From: Impatiens glandulifera
Taxonomy: Eukaryota; Streptophyta; Magnoliopsida; Ericales; Balsaminaceae
Reading direction: 5' to 3'
Length of the DNA: 64,000 nt
NCBI RefSeq assembly: GCF_907164915.1
Contig: NC_061870.1
Coordinates: 32,093,848-32,157,847, forward strand
Positions 50,016-62,855 of the stretch are shown here, piece after piece. The notes beneath the pieces are model-generated. The model ran no database searches. It was not told the DNA's origin and saw only the letters and a program-made list of their open reading frames with translations. How positions within the stretch are numbered: position 1 is the stretch's first letter; each line of letters starts with the position of its first letter. The position numbers and the translations under genes are program-made.

Positions 50016-50745
50016 TTTCGTCTCTACAGTATAAAGAAAAAAAAAATTATATATCCATCCTTCCAAAGAAATATCACATTAAGGTAGATAAACTAAAGTC
50101 AGGGCCAGTCCCAAGAATTGAGCTCTCTTGCAAAAAAAAAAATCATAGAAAATAAAGCAACTCTACTAACTATAAGCTGTAAAGAAATATAAGCTTATAT
50201 TAACAATTCAGATATTCAAGTATAGTAACAAATCAAATAATTGGTTATGGTGCATATAATGATTTTATTTATCTAATTTAACCTAAACAAAGTAATTAAC
50301 CATTTAAACTAATCAAACAACTACACAAGATGTCCTCAATATAGAATTAAAGCATTCTTAAACTAATTCTAAAGTTACACAACAAATTACGAGAACACAA
50401 TGCTCATCTACACACACTTGCTATGTTCCCCAACATGCATAAATTTTTGTATATTTGGCATCAATATAGTCCAATGAATGAAGAGCTGCGCCCATAGATG
50501 AGTAAGTAATCTGAGAATTTGGTTTCCATTAGATTTCTAATTTTGCCACTTTCTCCTATCATCAGTTCATGTATCTCTAGAGCAATTAAACAAACCTATT
50601 AATAATGACGGCGTTGGGGATTGAACTCAGTAATTAGTAATACTATCTAGGCTTGATTTTAGGAAGAAAAATAAAAAGGTAATAACCTGGAGGTTCGACA
50701 ATGGACGGCTAACAGTAGCAGAAGGCAGCAGCGGCGGCGGCGGCG
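50016..50745 (-). other. 5' leader and leader intron of the IPI1-like gene
   Basis: Minus-strand leader. A GC-rich first exon with a GCC/CCG trinucleotide run (plus-strand GGCGGCGGCGGCG at about 50732) ends in a CCTCCAG/GTTATT donor. The intron runs 50686-50024 and ends at a CTGTAG acceptor 8 bp before the ATG. Confidence 0.5.
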
Positions 50746-51486
50746 TGGGCGGTTGGAGTAGGCACCAAGGTACTAGCAGCGCCGGCGGGATTCGTTATTA
50801 TGAGAGGGATGGTTTGAGCAACAAAAACCAAAGGCCTGCGCGTGGATTGTCGACTTGGGGCTTTGGCGAGGCTGTACGAAAAAAATATATATTTGGGCTG
50901 TTGGGCCTAATATTAAGAGGGCCCTAAGTCCGTACAAACAAACAGAAATAAGGAAAAGTCATACAAGTGGTACTTATAATTTGAAAGGATATTTTTTTTT
51001 TTTTAAATATTGGGAATCCGAAACAAATAAGTTAGAATAATTAAATAAAAATTCATTTAAATAATAATAAATAAAAGACATTAAAAAAAATTATAATTAC
51101 AAAATTATTTATAACAATTAATTTATTTGAATAAATGATATTTTTTATCATTTTATTTTTGTAACAAATTATAAACTTTATAATAAAAAAATTATCATAA
51201 ACTTAAAATATTAAAATTGAATTTTTAATTCTCTAAAATCGAAAATATAAGAGTTGAAACGTGGACAATTAACTTTAACCCAACCCATTCTAGTTATTCT
51301 AGTTTGATTAGGTTCAATTTTGATGTGAAAATAATGTGTTTGAAAATTATTGGTTACCGTTTATACTATAGTATAATATATATAATTATTATAAAAAGAA
51401 GAAGAAAATTATAAAATAATAAATAATATATGTGTAATATTATATATTTAATTGTATTTATTAGTGTGAGAGGCATTCAATCAAAT
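50746..51486. other. Intergenic region upstream of the IPI1-like gene
   Basis: Presumed promoter region followed by AT-rich sequence; no gene or bidirectional partner recognised. Confidence 0.4.
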
Positions 51487-51546
51487 AGACATTTTAGTCC
51501 CGACTAGTCGGGTATATGAAGGAATCGAATCGATTATTTCGGGTAA

Positions 51547-51624
51547 TTTATTTGTTTTTCGGTTCCGGATAGTTTGTTTGTTTTTCGGTTCCGGATAATT
51601 TGTTTGTTTTTCGATTTTGGATAA
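51547..51624 (+). repeat. 26-bp tandem repeat, three units
   Basis: Units begin at 51547, 51573 and 51599 and share TTTGTTTTTCGGTTCCGGAT; the third is slightly diverged. They lie near the left end of the possible hAT-like element. Confidence 0.8.
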
Positions 51625-52194
51625 TTTTGGGTCGAACTAATCGGTTCCGGGTACCCGAGAAAAAAAATTGATTTTATTTAAATATATCTATACTTCTTTT
51701 CGATACAATCGATTCCAATTCGGTTCCAATTTCTTTTTTTCTTTTTTTCTTTTTTTTAATAAAATATATATTTTTTATCATGAGCTAGTATGCTAAAAGG
51801 ACAGAAAAAAAATCTAGTAAAGTAACCAGAGAAGAATAATAGAGAAAGTAAAAAGAAAGATATATTAGAGAAATATTTAGTTTTTAATTATTAATATTTA
51901 TTTTTGTTATATTTTTTATTATTTTTTATTATAAGATGTAATTTAGGGGTATTTGTTTTATTTTAATTAATATAATATTTTATATATTTTATCAAATAAA
52001 TTTTTAAATTTTAATATAAACTATTGTTTAATATATTATTAAATATTTTAAAATTAATTTCAAAAGTTAAAATTTTATTAAATTAATTTAAATTAGATTT
52101 AACTAATAAAAATATGTTAAAAAATAAAAATATATTAAAGTACTTAAATGAGTAACTGAAATAGCTTAAAAAATTGAGTCTAGTTCAGAGCTTA

Positions 52195-53115
52195 GAGAAT
52201 CTCCAGCGCATGACTTGTGCCGGACACGTGAAAAATGACATGTCATTGCTTTTTTTCATTTTTTGCATTGGAGATAAAAGCAAAAAGAAGGCAGTGCCCT
52301 CTATGCCGGTCATGTTCTTTTCTGACATTTTCATAATTATATAATATAATATATTCTATAATATAGTATAATATAGGAATATTAGTTATATATTTAATTA
52401 TAATATTTTTTCTTATTTTTAAGTAACATTATAATAGTATTAAATAAATATATATTCTAAAATTTTACTATAATATAGGAATATTAATTATATATTAAAT
52501 TATAATAATATTATAATATATTTTAAATTATAAAAATATTTTATATTTTATTATAATATAGAAATATTAGTTATATATTATCAAATTTTTCTATAATATA
52601 GTAATATTAGTTATATATTCGGGTAATGTTTTTAATATTATAAAATATTTTAAATTATAAAAATATTTTATATTTCAATCTATTTAATATTAGTTATATA
52701 TATATTTAATTAATAAATATATATTTTAAATAAATTAATATATTTTTTTATTAATTATATTAACATGTTTTAAAGGTGAAATTCTCAAATTTTCTTATAA
52801 TATATATAATATAAGAATATTACTTATATATTTAATTAATAAATATATATTTTAAATAAATTAATATATTTTTTTATTAATTATATTAACACGTTTTAAG
52901 TTTTAAGGGTTTAAATTGTCAAAGTTATAATAGTATAAATTAGTTATTTATTTAAAATAGTATAAATAAAATTCATTTTTAAATTATTTAGATAAGAGAG
53001 CGGGCGAAAGCATTGGAGTGTTTTGCCCAAGTACAATGTGTGTCCGCTTTCTGCTGAGGTGGAATATATATTTGACAAAATAAGAGGGCAGAAGTCTTGT
53101 GCACTGCTGATGCTC
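52195..53115. mobile_element. PIF/Harbinger (Tourist-like) non-autonomous element
   Basis: Left end GAGAATCTCCAGCG and reverse-complemented right end GAGCATCAGCAGTG are flanked by TTA (52192-52194 and 53116-53118). The GAGCATC-type terminus with a TTA duplication is characteristic of plant Tourist-like elements. The interior is very AT-rich and includes a direct duplication of about 50 bp (near 52721 and 52851). Confidence 0.5.
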
Positions 53116-53214
53116 TTAGTACTCATCATGTCTAGTACCCATTGTCCGATACCAATTTTTTGGGGATAAATTCGGGTCCGGTTCAGATCTTAAAATCCAT
53201 AAAATTGCCATGTC

Positions 53215-55380
53215 TAAAATTAAACAAGAGAAAAATAACTCAAAATAAAAACTGAGTGATATTATTATTATCTTTCATTCCTAATTACTTAGTTAGGTAG
53301 AAAAAATCATATATTATCCTTAATTTGGGAATATATACAATATTTCTTATTTTAAATTTATTAAAATTATTTAATTCGGTATGGTTTAATTTTAATTATA
53401 TATATATATATTGTATTTATAAAATTAAATAATTTTTAAATTTAGAAACATGTGGATGCTTACAAGAATATATGAGAATTAAAAGGTGAGAGTATATAGT
53501 AAAAATGAAATTCCAAGATATTAAAATAGTTAGGATGCTTAATCACATGCAATTAAATTGTCCAATAAATGAAAAAAAAAAGTAGATTAAGATGTTTTAA
53601 TCTTTAAAACATTTGATTTTTTTAATATGTAAATAAAAAATATATTTATTTTTCTAAAATGCACTGAAAACTAAAATTATAATTATTTTGATAAAATTAA
53701 TGAAATGTAGAAATATGATGAATAAAATAAATGAAATCCAAATATTTTTTCTTCTAAGAAATGTGTATACAAAAATGATGAAATAAAATTGTTTTTTTCA
53801 AATTTGTTTCCTTATAATTGAATGCATGATTGCATTTTATTTATTTTTTAGATTTTTTATTTCTTATTTTTCGTTGCATTAAAATAGAATTTCGCTTGAT
53901 GCTGGATTTTCTAAAACCGACGTTTTAATAGTGAAATATTCTAAACTATTTATAAAATTATTTTTGATAACTCAGCCAAAATATAGAAATTTGTGATGAA
54001 AAATATTTTTGTAAATAAATACTTAGCAATGAAACAGAATCTGTAAATATTTTATTAAATACTAAAAAAATATAGTTTTTTTTAGGAAATGTATTTTAGA
54101 AAAACACGATACAATTATAAATCCATTGATGTATCTGTACAAACCTTATAATTTCCTTGTAAGTCAGTGACTCGTACACCATTGCAAAATCATATAAATC
54201 AAAATTACATGAATTTGATGATATTCTTTACCCAATAAGTTTAATCAAGTGATATATAACATCCCATCCCTTAAATCTAGAAAAATCCCGTAAATTAATT
54301 GTAAAATCTCACAATCAAAGGATATGGTTTGACCACTATATAGGAAAACATTTAAAAAAAAAAAAAATATCATTACAACCCTAATGGGTACATGTTCTTT
54401 GTAATTTAAAAAGAAATATATAAATTAATTATTTAAATCAAATAATTAATTTTAAAAGATTATTATTTTTATAATACATTTATCCTTAAAAAAATAATAA
54501 TAAAATCATAAATTAATAACTTTTAAAAACTCGTCATTAATAATTACTGAGAAACAAATTAATCATTCAAAATAACATAAATTTATATGAATAGCATCCT
54601 CCTGATAGACAAATTGAATAAAAAAAAAACATTTTGGAATGATTATTTTGTAAGAGTGGAAAATAATATATAAATTTATTCCTATTTGGTAAAGTGTCTT
54701 CTTTACATTTTCCTATAAATAAACAAATAGAGTCTAATGAATATAATGGAAGGAGTAATATCATCCTGGGTGCCTTCACTTAAATAGATGTCCTAATAAT
54801 GAATAGAGTTGTATTATGAATAGCATGCACTGTTTTTTGTGTTGGAGTTTAAAATATCATTTTATTAATAATGGGTTTTATTGGTATGCAATAGTATTGG
54901 ATTTCATAGTTTGAGTTTGTATGATTTGATTAGGGAATTCATGTTTGCATTGGTATGATTTGATTAATGGTTTTCAAATTTTGAATTGGCATATATGATT
55001 CTTCGTTATTTTCTATATATTATTTGTCACTTTTACAAATAAACATACCAAAAGGCTCATTGTTTATATTGAATATGTGTCTATGAGACACCACATTGAC
55101 CCAACAACAAATTGACACCTCAAAAGACCAATTTAATCTTACTTTTTTTTTGTTTTTGTTTTTCTCTTTCAAAATTGATTTAATTTGGTTGCACTTTGCT
55201 CAATCTATTTTACAAAAATTGCTCAAACCATACTTATGTAATTTCCAACTAACTTCATTATTTTTTCATGAACATTTTTATACAGATTAACACTCATAAT
55301 CTAAACAATAATATAATTCCTCAAATAAAGTTTTTTATTTTCTTTTTAAAAAAACTTGAATTATTTTGAAATAACACCAC
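53215..55380. other. AT-rich intergenic region
   Basis: No gene, RNA or convincing repeat recognised. Composition is uniformly AT-rich. Confidence 0.5.
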
Positions 55381-55389
55381 AACAAACGA

Positions 55390-55728
55390 GAAATTTGACG
55401 AAATGACCCTAATATTCAATTATTTGACTTTTTGACATGCGCTTAAAATAAAAAGCGCTGGTGACACCTTTTCTTTTTTTTGGGACGATTTTGCCCCTGT
55501 CGCGAGACGCAACCGGCATTCGCGAGACGCAATCGGCAATCGCGAGACGGTTTTATTTTTTATTTTTTTCAAAAAAAATATAAAAATTTCACACGGCATT
55601 CGATTGCGTGTCGTAACAGGGCATTTTCGTCCCAAAAAAATAAAAATGTCATTAACACATTTATTTTATGCGCTCGCCAACAAGTCAAATAAGCTTACTC
55701 TAATAAGGTCATTTCATCGAATTTCCCC
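55390..55728. mobile_element. Mutator-like MITE just upstream of HEN1
   Basis: An inverted-repeat element with left end GAAATTTGACGAAATGACC and reverse-complemented right end GGGGAAATTCGATGAAATGACC-like. Both arms also share TTTGACTT, GCGC, GGGACGA and CGCAATCG blocks in the same order. Flanks show a 9-bp duplication with one mismatch: AACAAACGA (55381-55389) and AACAAACAA (55729-55737). The left half holds two and a half 20-bp tandem units. It ends about 60 bp before the likely HEN1 leader. Confidence 0.65.
55501..55550 (+). repeat. 20-bp tandem repeat in the MITE
   Basis: Units 55501-55520 and 55521-55540 share CGCGAGACGCAA and CGGCA; a third half unit CGCGAGACGG follows. CpG-rich in AT-rich surroundings. 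Confidence 0.85.
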
Positions 55729-55821
55729 AACAAACAAGCCCTTAAATCTTACTCTAAAAAAAAAAAATCCCCACTATAAAAGAAGAATCGTCGTTGTCGA
55801 CGACGGCTTTCGCTGCCTTTC

Positions 55822-55875
55822 ATGTTTTCTTGCTCCAGTCCCGTCTTTCTCTCTTACACACTATTTGCGGCTTAA
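55822..55875 (+). other. Upstream ORF in the HEN1 leader
   Basis: ATG at 55822 opens 17 codons (MFSCSSPVFLSYTLFAA) ending TAA at 55873-55875. It lies in the presumed first leader exon, before the leader intron (56015-56192). It depends on the unmapped transcription start. Confidence 0.4.
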
Positions 55876-56222
55876 TCTTCGTGTTGTGTACTGTAGCGTT
55901 TGCTTTTTATCAGTCTCTCCACCGTCTCGCCGCGGTGCCTATTTTCGAAGATTCTGAAAGACCGTCACTTGCCGTTGGAACCCATAATTCTAGCGATTTT
56001 ACTTCCACACTGAGGTAAGCTCTTCTTTCATCGTTCAATAGCATTGAAAACGCTTGAGAGTTGGCGATTCCGTTGTTTCGTCTCTCTACGATCAGACCCT
56101 TCTATCGTTTCGTCTTACCAAATGTGCATTTTTGTTTTGTTTCGTGTTTCGTGTTTCGTGCTACGCATTGAATCTTCATTCTATTTTAATAGGATTTCTT
56201 TACAAGTTTTGTTAAGAAGACA

Positions 56223-59200
56223 ATGGAGGAAGTAGAAGGACCCTCTGCTCTTTTACCGAAGAAGTCTCCTCCTACACTTACACCTAAAGCTATCATACAT
56301 CAGAAATTTGGTGATAAAGCTTGTTATAAAGTTGAGGAATTAATAGATCCACCTCAAAATGGATGCCCTGGTTTGGCAATCCCACAGAAAGGTCCTTGTC
56401 TTTACCGCTGCTGCTTGCAACTTCCAGATTTTTCTGTTATTTCTGATGCCTGCAAAAGAAAGAAGGAGGCAGAACAGTCTGCTGCAAAGATGGCATTGGA
56501 TAAGGTTGTCAATGTTACTCTTTCGTTTGCAGCAACCATGATTCATGTATAAAATATAAAAGCATCAAATCAAATGTACAATTACTTTCATAGAACATAA
56601 TCTGATATATGCATTTCTAAAATAACTGGGTTATTCTCACAAATTAGCAAAGACTTCTGATGATACTTTATTGATTAAGCAGAACCAGATTGTGCATAGT
56701 TATGAATGAATCTTCATTTCTTGCAGCTAGGCTTAAGTGCTACTAATCATAATCCATCTGAAATGGATCCATTGGAGGATTTAGTTTCTCGTCTCTCATA
56801 TTTATTCTCCCCAGAGGTATGTTGTGCTCAAACTAGCTAGTGGTTACCCTTTATCATTCTTATGATTTAACATGTTATAAGTGTTTCATTGTCAAAGTTC
56901 CTTTCAGCAAATCAACCACTTGCTGGTCACTTTAGAGCAGCTTTGCATAGAGAGGGTAATCTGTGCGGTTTAGTTCCAGTCTCAGTAATAGCCTCATATG
57001 ATGCAAAGGTGAATAATTTGTGTAAGTCTATAAACCCTGAGGGTGAGACCAATCCTCTGTTGGTCATGTCGCTTATTCTGAGAGAGGGTTCAAAGCTACC
57101 TGGTTTTGTATCTAGTTCAGAGGAGAAATATTCTTTGAAGAAAGGAAACCCACACCCTCTTGAGAAGATGCAATCTGTTATTGACAAACAAGAGAGCTCT
57201 CTTGAAATCATTCAAATTGAAGCTGTAAGGATTCCACATTCACCAGACAAGGCTATTGAAACACTGAACCTTAGTGTTCCTTTGAATGGTTATTACTTAG
57301 ATATAATTGCTGTAGCACTTGGGTTAGAAGATGCTTCTAAGATTCTCATCTCCAGGTAAATTGATTAGTTTTCACTGTGTCCAGTCCATACTCTCGATTT
57401 TGTTTCATTGTAAGGATTATATATGAAAAATGTTTATAAAGAAGTTGGAAGCGGACACACTTAGGGTTGCTCAAGTGGTAATTTTGTTGAACTAAGCGGT
57501 TGAGGTCTCGAGTTTGATTCTCATTAAAAACACCTTGATTGAATTTGGGAGGTGGATGCTGTGGTAGCCTTCTCCAGGAAAAAATTATCCCATTATGTGA
57601 TTCAATATAAGAACATATGGCAGAAATAGTGGATGTCATTCATGACTCTAAAATGACATTTGAGTGTTTGTGTAATTGCTTTTATGATGAAATTCATTTA
57701 AATTGTTGACATTTATTAATCCTTTGAGAGGTGTAAATTTTGACAGGCCAATTGGCAAAGCTTCATCAGAAACGAGAATGTACTTCTCTGTTCCACAGTC
57801 TGCTATATGGGACCAATCACTAGGAATCGTGCATACTAAGGAAGCTGATCTTGAAGGAAATTTTAATGTGAGAGGAAGTTATTTATCAGGAAGCAATGTA
57901 TGTGGTGATGCAATAATGGCATCTATTGGCTATATATGGAGGGATACCAATCTCTTCCATGAAAATATGTCTGTGAAAAGATATTACAGGTCTCTCTTGT
58001 TTATTCCCATCCTATTTTGTGAAATTTTTGAACAAAGAGATATAGTCTTGATACATTATTCTGGTAATAGGTTATAGCTATTTATATAAGTTTAGGAGCT
58101 GATTTCCTGATAAATCAGAATTTCTAAATATATCAACTACTTTATTATAATTTACTCAATTATGGTAAATCAGAATCCTAAAATATATATCAACTAATTT
58201 ATTCTAATATATTTAGAAATAAATTAGAGAATAAAATAAAACTAGTTTATTATTTCCACTCCCCCTAAACTAGCCATCATATTTTACAAATCAAGGAGAC
58301 TTATGAGTGACTTGATTCAACCCAAATGAGGAGTCAAGAAAGTACTTGATTAACATAGAAAATGAGTAGTTTTTAGGACAATCGCTGAACAAAGGGCCGA
58401 TGACGATACTCTCGCAAGGTGGCGTTGTGGAAGGTCTGTAGAGTGGCATTAGCTGGATTTACATAGTCAGCGCTGAAGAGCCTCAGAGGTGCGAGTGTGG
58501 AATTTATGCCGAGGTGATACCCAATCTCTAGTTTTGTTCATAAGTCGGCCTAAGACGATTTGGGCAACTCAAACTGAGGTTCAAATTTTGCTTGTTTTGA
58601 ATATTCTTAAGAAGAAAAATAAGGCCCAAAGGGCTCATATGTGTGGAGGCGAGGATTGAGTTTTTTCGTAGTTTTTTCTTTCCCGTTATTTCTAGTAATT
58701 GATTTAAAATAAGCCTTAAAAACACAAACTAACCCTAGGACACAAACATTCCGGGAGGCCAAAATAGATCTGCCTTTGAAATGGACAATATTCCCATTGG
58801 AACCATCCTATTTAACTCTTGATGATTTTACAAGCTGCTTATGGTAAAACATAGAAAATGTGCAACTTCTCAAAGGCAAGAACAACAAATGAATGATCTC
58901 TTTTGCCAATTTCCAAAATCCAATGGGGAATAAAGGATCACACAATAGTATGAAGATGCCAATTAAACTTTTGTGTTTATCTCATTCTGAATATTGATAT
59001 CAATGTTTGGTTGTACGGAACGGAGATTATGGTTCCGAATGGCCAATCACCTGATGACACGTGACTGGCAAATTAATATTATTATTATGTTTATTATATT
59101 TAATTTAATTAGCTATTAAGATAATATTTATCTTTCCAATTAATACAGGACTAATTACCTTTCCAGTTTATTAGGACAATATTTATCTTTAGCTTTCCAG

Positions 59201-62126
59201 TTTAGGGTTGGATTAGTAGTATAGAGACTAATCCTTACATCTTAATTATGTACTTCTCAATTTCTCTTGGCTTCTTACCACCTCTTCTTAGATTGTTTAA
59301 ACTCTTATCATTGGTATCAATGCTTCCATTATGCCTTTGCTATCTTTCTAGTCTTGCTTTTGTTCACTATAAATTAATAACAATAATTAAATATAATAAC
59401 CTAATACTATAAATTTGTCAACCATGTTTCATTGTGTGATTGGTTCTTCGGAATCCTAATTTCCATTCCATATCAAATACTTGCTCTCACTTTGATGGTC
59501 AGCCATTAGCATCCATTGGATTATTTAATAGATTTGGATACTAAATCTCAATTTTAATATATCGCTCTTCGGTTTTCCACTCTTCAGGCTACTTATTGGT
59601 AAGAACCCTAGTGGAGTTTACAAATTGTCCAGAGAGGCAATACTTGCTGCAGAGCTGCCAAAAATATTCACTACAAGGACAAGTTGGAGAGGCTCCTTTC
59701 CTAGAGATCTCCTGTGTACATTCTGCCGTCAGCATCGTTTCTCTGAGCCATTATTCTCTACCATAAGTAACCCACAAGAGTCAAATGGTTCTTGCAAGAA
59801 ATTGAAACATGGTGAATCAGATAACACAGAAATAAGTGCTATTCCTGTGGGAACTATGGAGAGTTTTAGATGTGAGGTGAAAATATTCTCCAAAAGTCAG
59901 GAGCTGATATTAGAGTATTCACCAAAAGAATCTTATAAGAAGTCAAATGATGCTATGCAGAATGCTGCTTTGAAGGTTCTACTGTGGCTAGACAAATACT
60001 TTACTGAAAAAGAAGTGACTATGGAAGAACTGACAACTTTTGGAGATTCTATTGGCATCCATTTTAACCCACATGTAGTTTCAAAGGAGTTCACATTGGT
60101 TGGATCTATTTGTTGTTTTGACGAAAGCAGTAAGAGTGGAAAATTCTTTAATTCAAACTCTTTCGATCTACTGAGTGTTCAGCGGGATGGAACAAAGTGC
60201 CTTGTGGACAATGAAGGTTCTGATTTTGGAGTTTTGCCTTCCTATGGTTCTCTGGTATGTATAACATACATTGTCAATTTGGTCGGAGAAGAAGAATGCG
60301 AAAAGGAACCACTTGAAAGTTGTGAGGAATTTGAGTTTGAGATCGGCATTGGTGCTGTCCTTCCTAGCATAGAAGCAGTTGTATCTCAGTTGTCTGTCGG
60401 TCAGTCTGCTTGTTTTCATGTAGAATTGCCTCCTACAGAGTTGATTTTGGCTACAGCTGCTAATTCTGACAGGATAATGTCCTTGTTATCTGCTGGTGAG
60501 CTAATATTTTGTTTGGCATTTGTTTTCTGAAACATTTACCTTTCCAGAAAAAAAAGGAGCAAAACTAATGAGTTAATTTTCTCTTGATCTAGATTTTAAC
60601 CATCTATTAGTTCGCAACTTCTTGGAGATTTTGTCAGTTCAAGATATCTTTGTTGGAGAAGTGATTTTTTCTTCTGACAATTTTACCCTCTGTTTCTCTG
60701 GCTTTATTTCCTTGCAGGAAGATGCAAGTTGGAGTACTCAACAACTTTGTTGCGATTGACCGAACCCTTGGAGGAAAGAATGGAACAGGCTTTATTTAGC
60801 CCCCCTTTATCAAAGCAGCGTGTGGAATTTGCACTGCAATACATTAAAGGATCTGTGGCTACTTCCTTGGTTTGTGTTTTCCACTTTGTTAGTTGAAATT
60901 TCTAAAATATAAGAAAACCTGGCATGAATTTGGATACCTTTTGCAGGTTGATTTTGGATGTGGCTCTGGAAGTTTACTTGATTCTTTATTAGATCACTCC
61001 ACTTCACTTGAAACAGTTGTTGGTGTTGATTTATCGAAGAAGGGTCTTGCACGTGCAGCTAAGGTCAGAGCTTTACATGCTTACAACTTTGACATGTTTT
61101 TCTTGTTTTATATTTAATCTGTGACATATTCTTTGTTGGTAGATTTGGGGATCTAATATTTTTGTATTATTTTCTCAATTTTTTTACTAAACAAAGTCCA
61201 AAATGAAGTAATTAAATACTTATTGCTCCCTAGTTTCTTTTTATGGGCCTTGTTTGATGAAGGGTTAATCCAGTTAACCCCATTCCCATCATCAATCAAA
61301 TTACTAATAAAATTTAAATAGTACATAAAAATGACATTTTAGTCATTTAACACAAATCATCCATTTTTTGTTCATCAAACAAGATTTTCTCCTGAAAGTC
61401 AAATTATCTTAAAAAAAACTATATTAAACAAGCCCTGAAAGCTTGCATTCTCGGGGTAATTTTATCTTTATTGGTTTTCTATGTCCTTGAAAGCTGCAGA
61501 TACTCCATTCAAAACTGAGCAAAAATTTGGCTGGTGCTGGTATAAAAACGGCTCTACTTTATGATGGCTCCATAATTGAATTTGACTCACGTTTGTATGG
61601 TTTCGATATTGGCACTTGTCTAGAGGTACCTCTTGCCCTACTACTTATTCATCTTGGGCTCCTTTTCAATGAAATTATTTGTTAATTTGTGCAGGTGATA
61701 GAACACATGGAGGAAGATCAAGCCTGTTTATTTGGTGACATAGTGCTTGATTCCTTTTGTCCAAGGATTCTTATAGTATCCACCCCAAACTATGAATACA
61801 ATACCATACTCCATAAATCCAACCTGCAAGGCCAAGAGGATGATGCAGATGAGAAGAACCCATCACAATCCTGTAAATTCCGTAACGACGATCACAAGTT
61901 TGAATGGACTCGTGAGCAATTTAGCCATTGGGCTACAGAGCTAGCTAAAAGGCACAACTACAAGGTTGAATTCAGTGGAGTTGGGGGAAACGGTGAAGTA
62001 GACCCGGGATTTGCTTCTCAGATTGCTGTGTTTGAGAGAGTAGAAGATGTTCCAAACCGAGATGATGATGATGATGATGTCGCCACTCATATTTACCAAG
62101 TTGTATGGGAGTGGTCCGATATTTAA
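56223..62126 (+). CDS. HEN1: Small RNA 2'-O-methyltransferase HEN1
   Basis: Methylates the 2'-OH of the 3' nucleotide of miRNA and siRNA duplexes, protecting them from uridylation and decay. Nine exons join in frame to 935 aa: 56223-56504, 56727-56816, 56898-57355, 57747-57989, 59588-60495, 60718-60869, 60947-61063, 61500-61625, 61695-62126. Domain order follows Arabidopsis HEN1 (942 aa): dsRBD1 (about 17-94), a La-like region, dsRBD2 with LLIGKNPSGVYKLSREAILAAELP, an FKBP-like domain, and the methyltransferase. The SAM site is VDFGCGSGSLLDS (712-724). The metal-binding residues are E792, E795 and H796 in LEVIEHME and H859 in DDHKFEW, matching the known E-x-x-E-H and H set. The Asp-rich stretch before the C-terminus (DDDDDD) is an oddity. 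Intron 4 (1.6 kb) contains TE-like sequence. Confidence 0.95.
57460..57610 (+). mobile_element. tRNA-derived SINE-like sequence in HEN1 intron 3
   Basis: The stretch GGGTTGCTCAAGTGGTAA resembles a pol III A box. About 35 bp further, GAGGTCTCGAGTTTGATTCTC resembles a B box. Then come CACCTTG and CTCCAGG-type sequence common to plant tRNA-derived SINEs. No clear target duplication or tail was found, so borders are approximate. Confidence 0.5.
58080..59400. other. Repeat-like sequence within HEN1 intron 4
   Basis: The 1.6-kb intron between exons 4 and 5 is unlike the short introns around it. It has GC-richer blocks (58380-58510) and near 59310 a TTGGTATCAATG motif similar to a primer-binding site after a pyrimidine-rich stretch. 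It may contain an LTR fragment, but I could not find matching ends. Confidence 0.25.
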
Positions 62127-62855
62127 CAGTTACCTGAAATCTTAGAAGAACAAAAGAAAAAGGGTTATATTTTAGAGTATGATGTGTTTTGTGGTTGAAG
62201 ATGGTGGAAAAGGATTATAGTTTTAGGAAACTAGACATTATTGGTTTCTTGATTTTGCATAGTATTTTTACATAGGATAATTTTGGGGAGGATATTTGGT
62301 TTCTTGGATTAATTATTACTGTCTTTAGATTCTTCTGTCAACCTTTTTATTAGTATTATCTTCATGTCATTAATTATTATTATTTTCTAATCAGATTTTA
62401 CTCTAATAAATCATGCCAAATTGAAATATTTAGTCTTTTCATAAAAAAAAAATAAATCTGATTCAGTTCATCCTAATTCTTGTGTAAAAAAAATAGCATA
62501 ATTGAATTCGTGTGATTTTGGGTTTTTAAGCCGATTATTATCGCTCTGTGTTTTAGATAATAATTTTATTAGCTGATTATTAACACTTTGGTGGTTTCAG
62601 ATAATAATTTTATTAGGTAATTTAATTAGTTTTGATTCAAACAATAAACATGTAAATATTTTTTAACCGAGTAGTTTAAATCGAGAATGGATAAATTATT
62701 TATGGTTATTTTCAAATTATAATTTTAATGAATGAAGCTATTTGAAGGGTTGATTTGATATTTTGATACCCCCTTCCCTTTCTTCAGCTCGTCTATGACT
62801 ATCTGATTTTGTTTCCTTGGCTCTGACCTAATCTCAGGGAAGGGATCGATTCGCG
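62127..62855. other. Intergenic region between HEN1 and the ferredoxin-like gene
   Basis: HEN1 3'UTR, then AT-rich spacer, then a short presumed promoter. The leader of the next gene probably begins near 62760. No other feature recognised. Confidence 0.5.

Larger units (their letters stand above)
51487..53214. mobile_element. Possible hAT-like element with an inner Harbinger-like insertion
   Basis: The left end TAGACATTTTAGTCC and the reverse complement of the right end TAGACATGGCAATTT share TAGACAT. The subterminal parts carry CGGTTCCGG and GGGTACCCG motifs like other hAT-type MITEs. The flanking 8 bp agree only in part (CAATCAAA and AAATTAAA). Three 26-bp tandem units are at 51547-51624. 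Weak evidence overall. Confidence 0.35.

Noticed and set aside
55420..55692. Overlapping 70-codon frames on both strands
   Set aside because: They lie in an inverted-repeat MITE and reflect its tandem units.
55794..56018. 74-codon frame upstream of HEN1
   Set aside because: It begins with TTG, not ATG, and crosses the likely leader-intron donor; best explained as 5'UTR.
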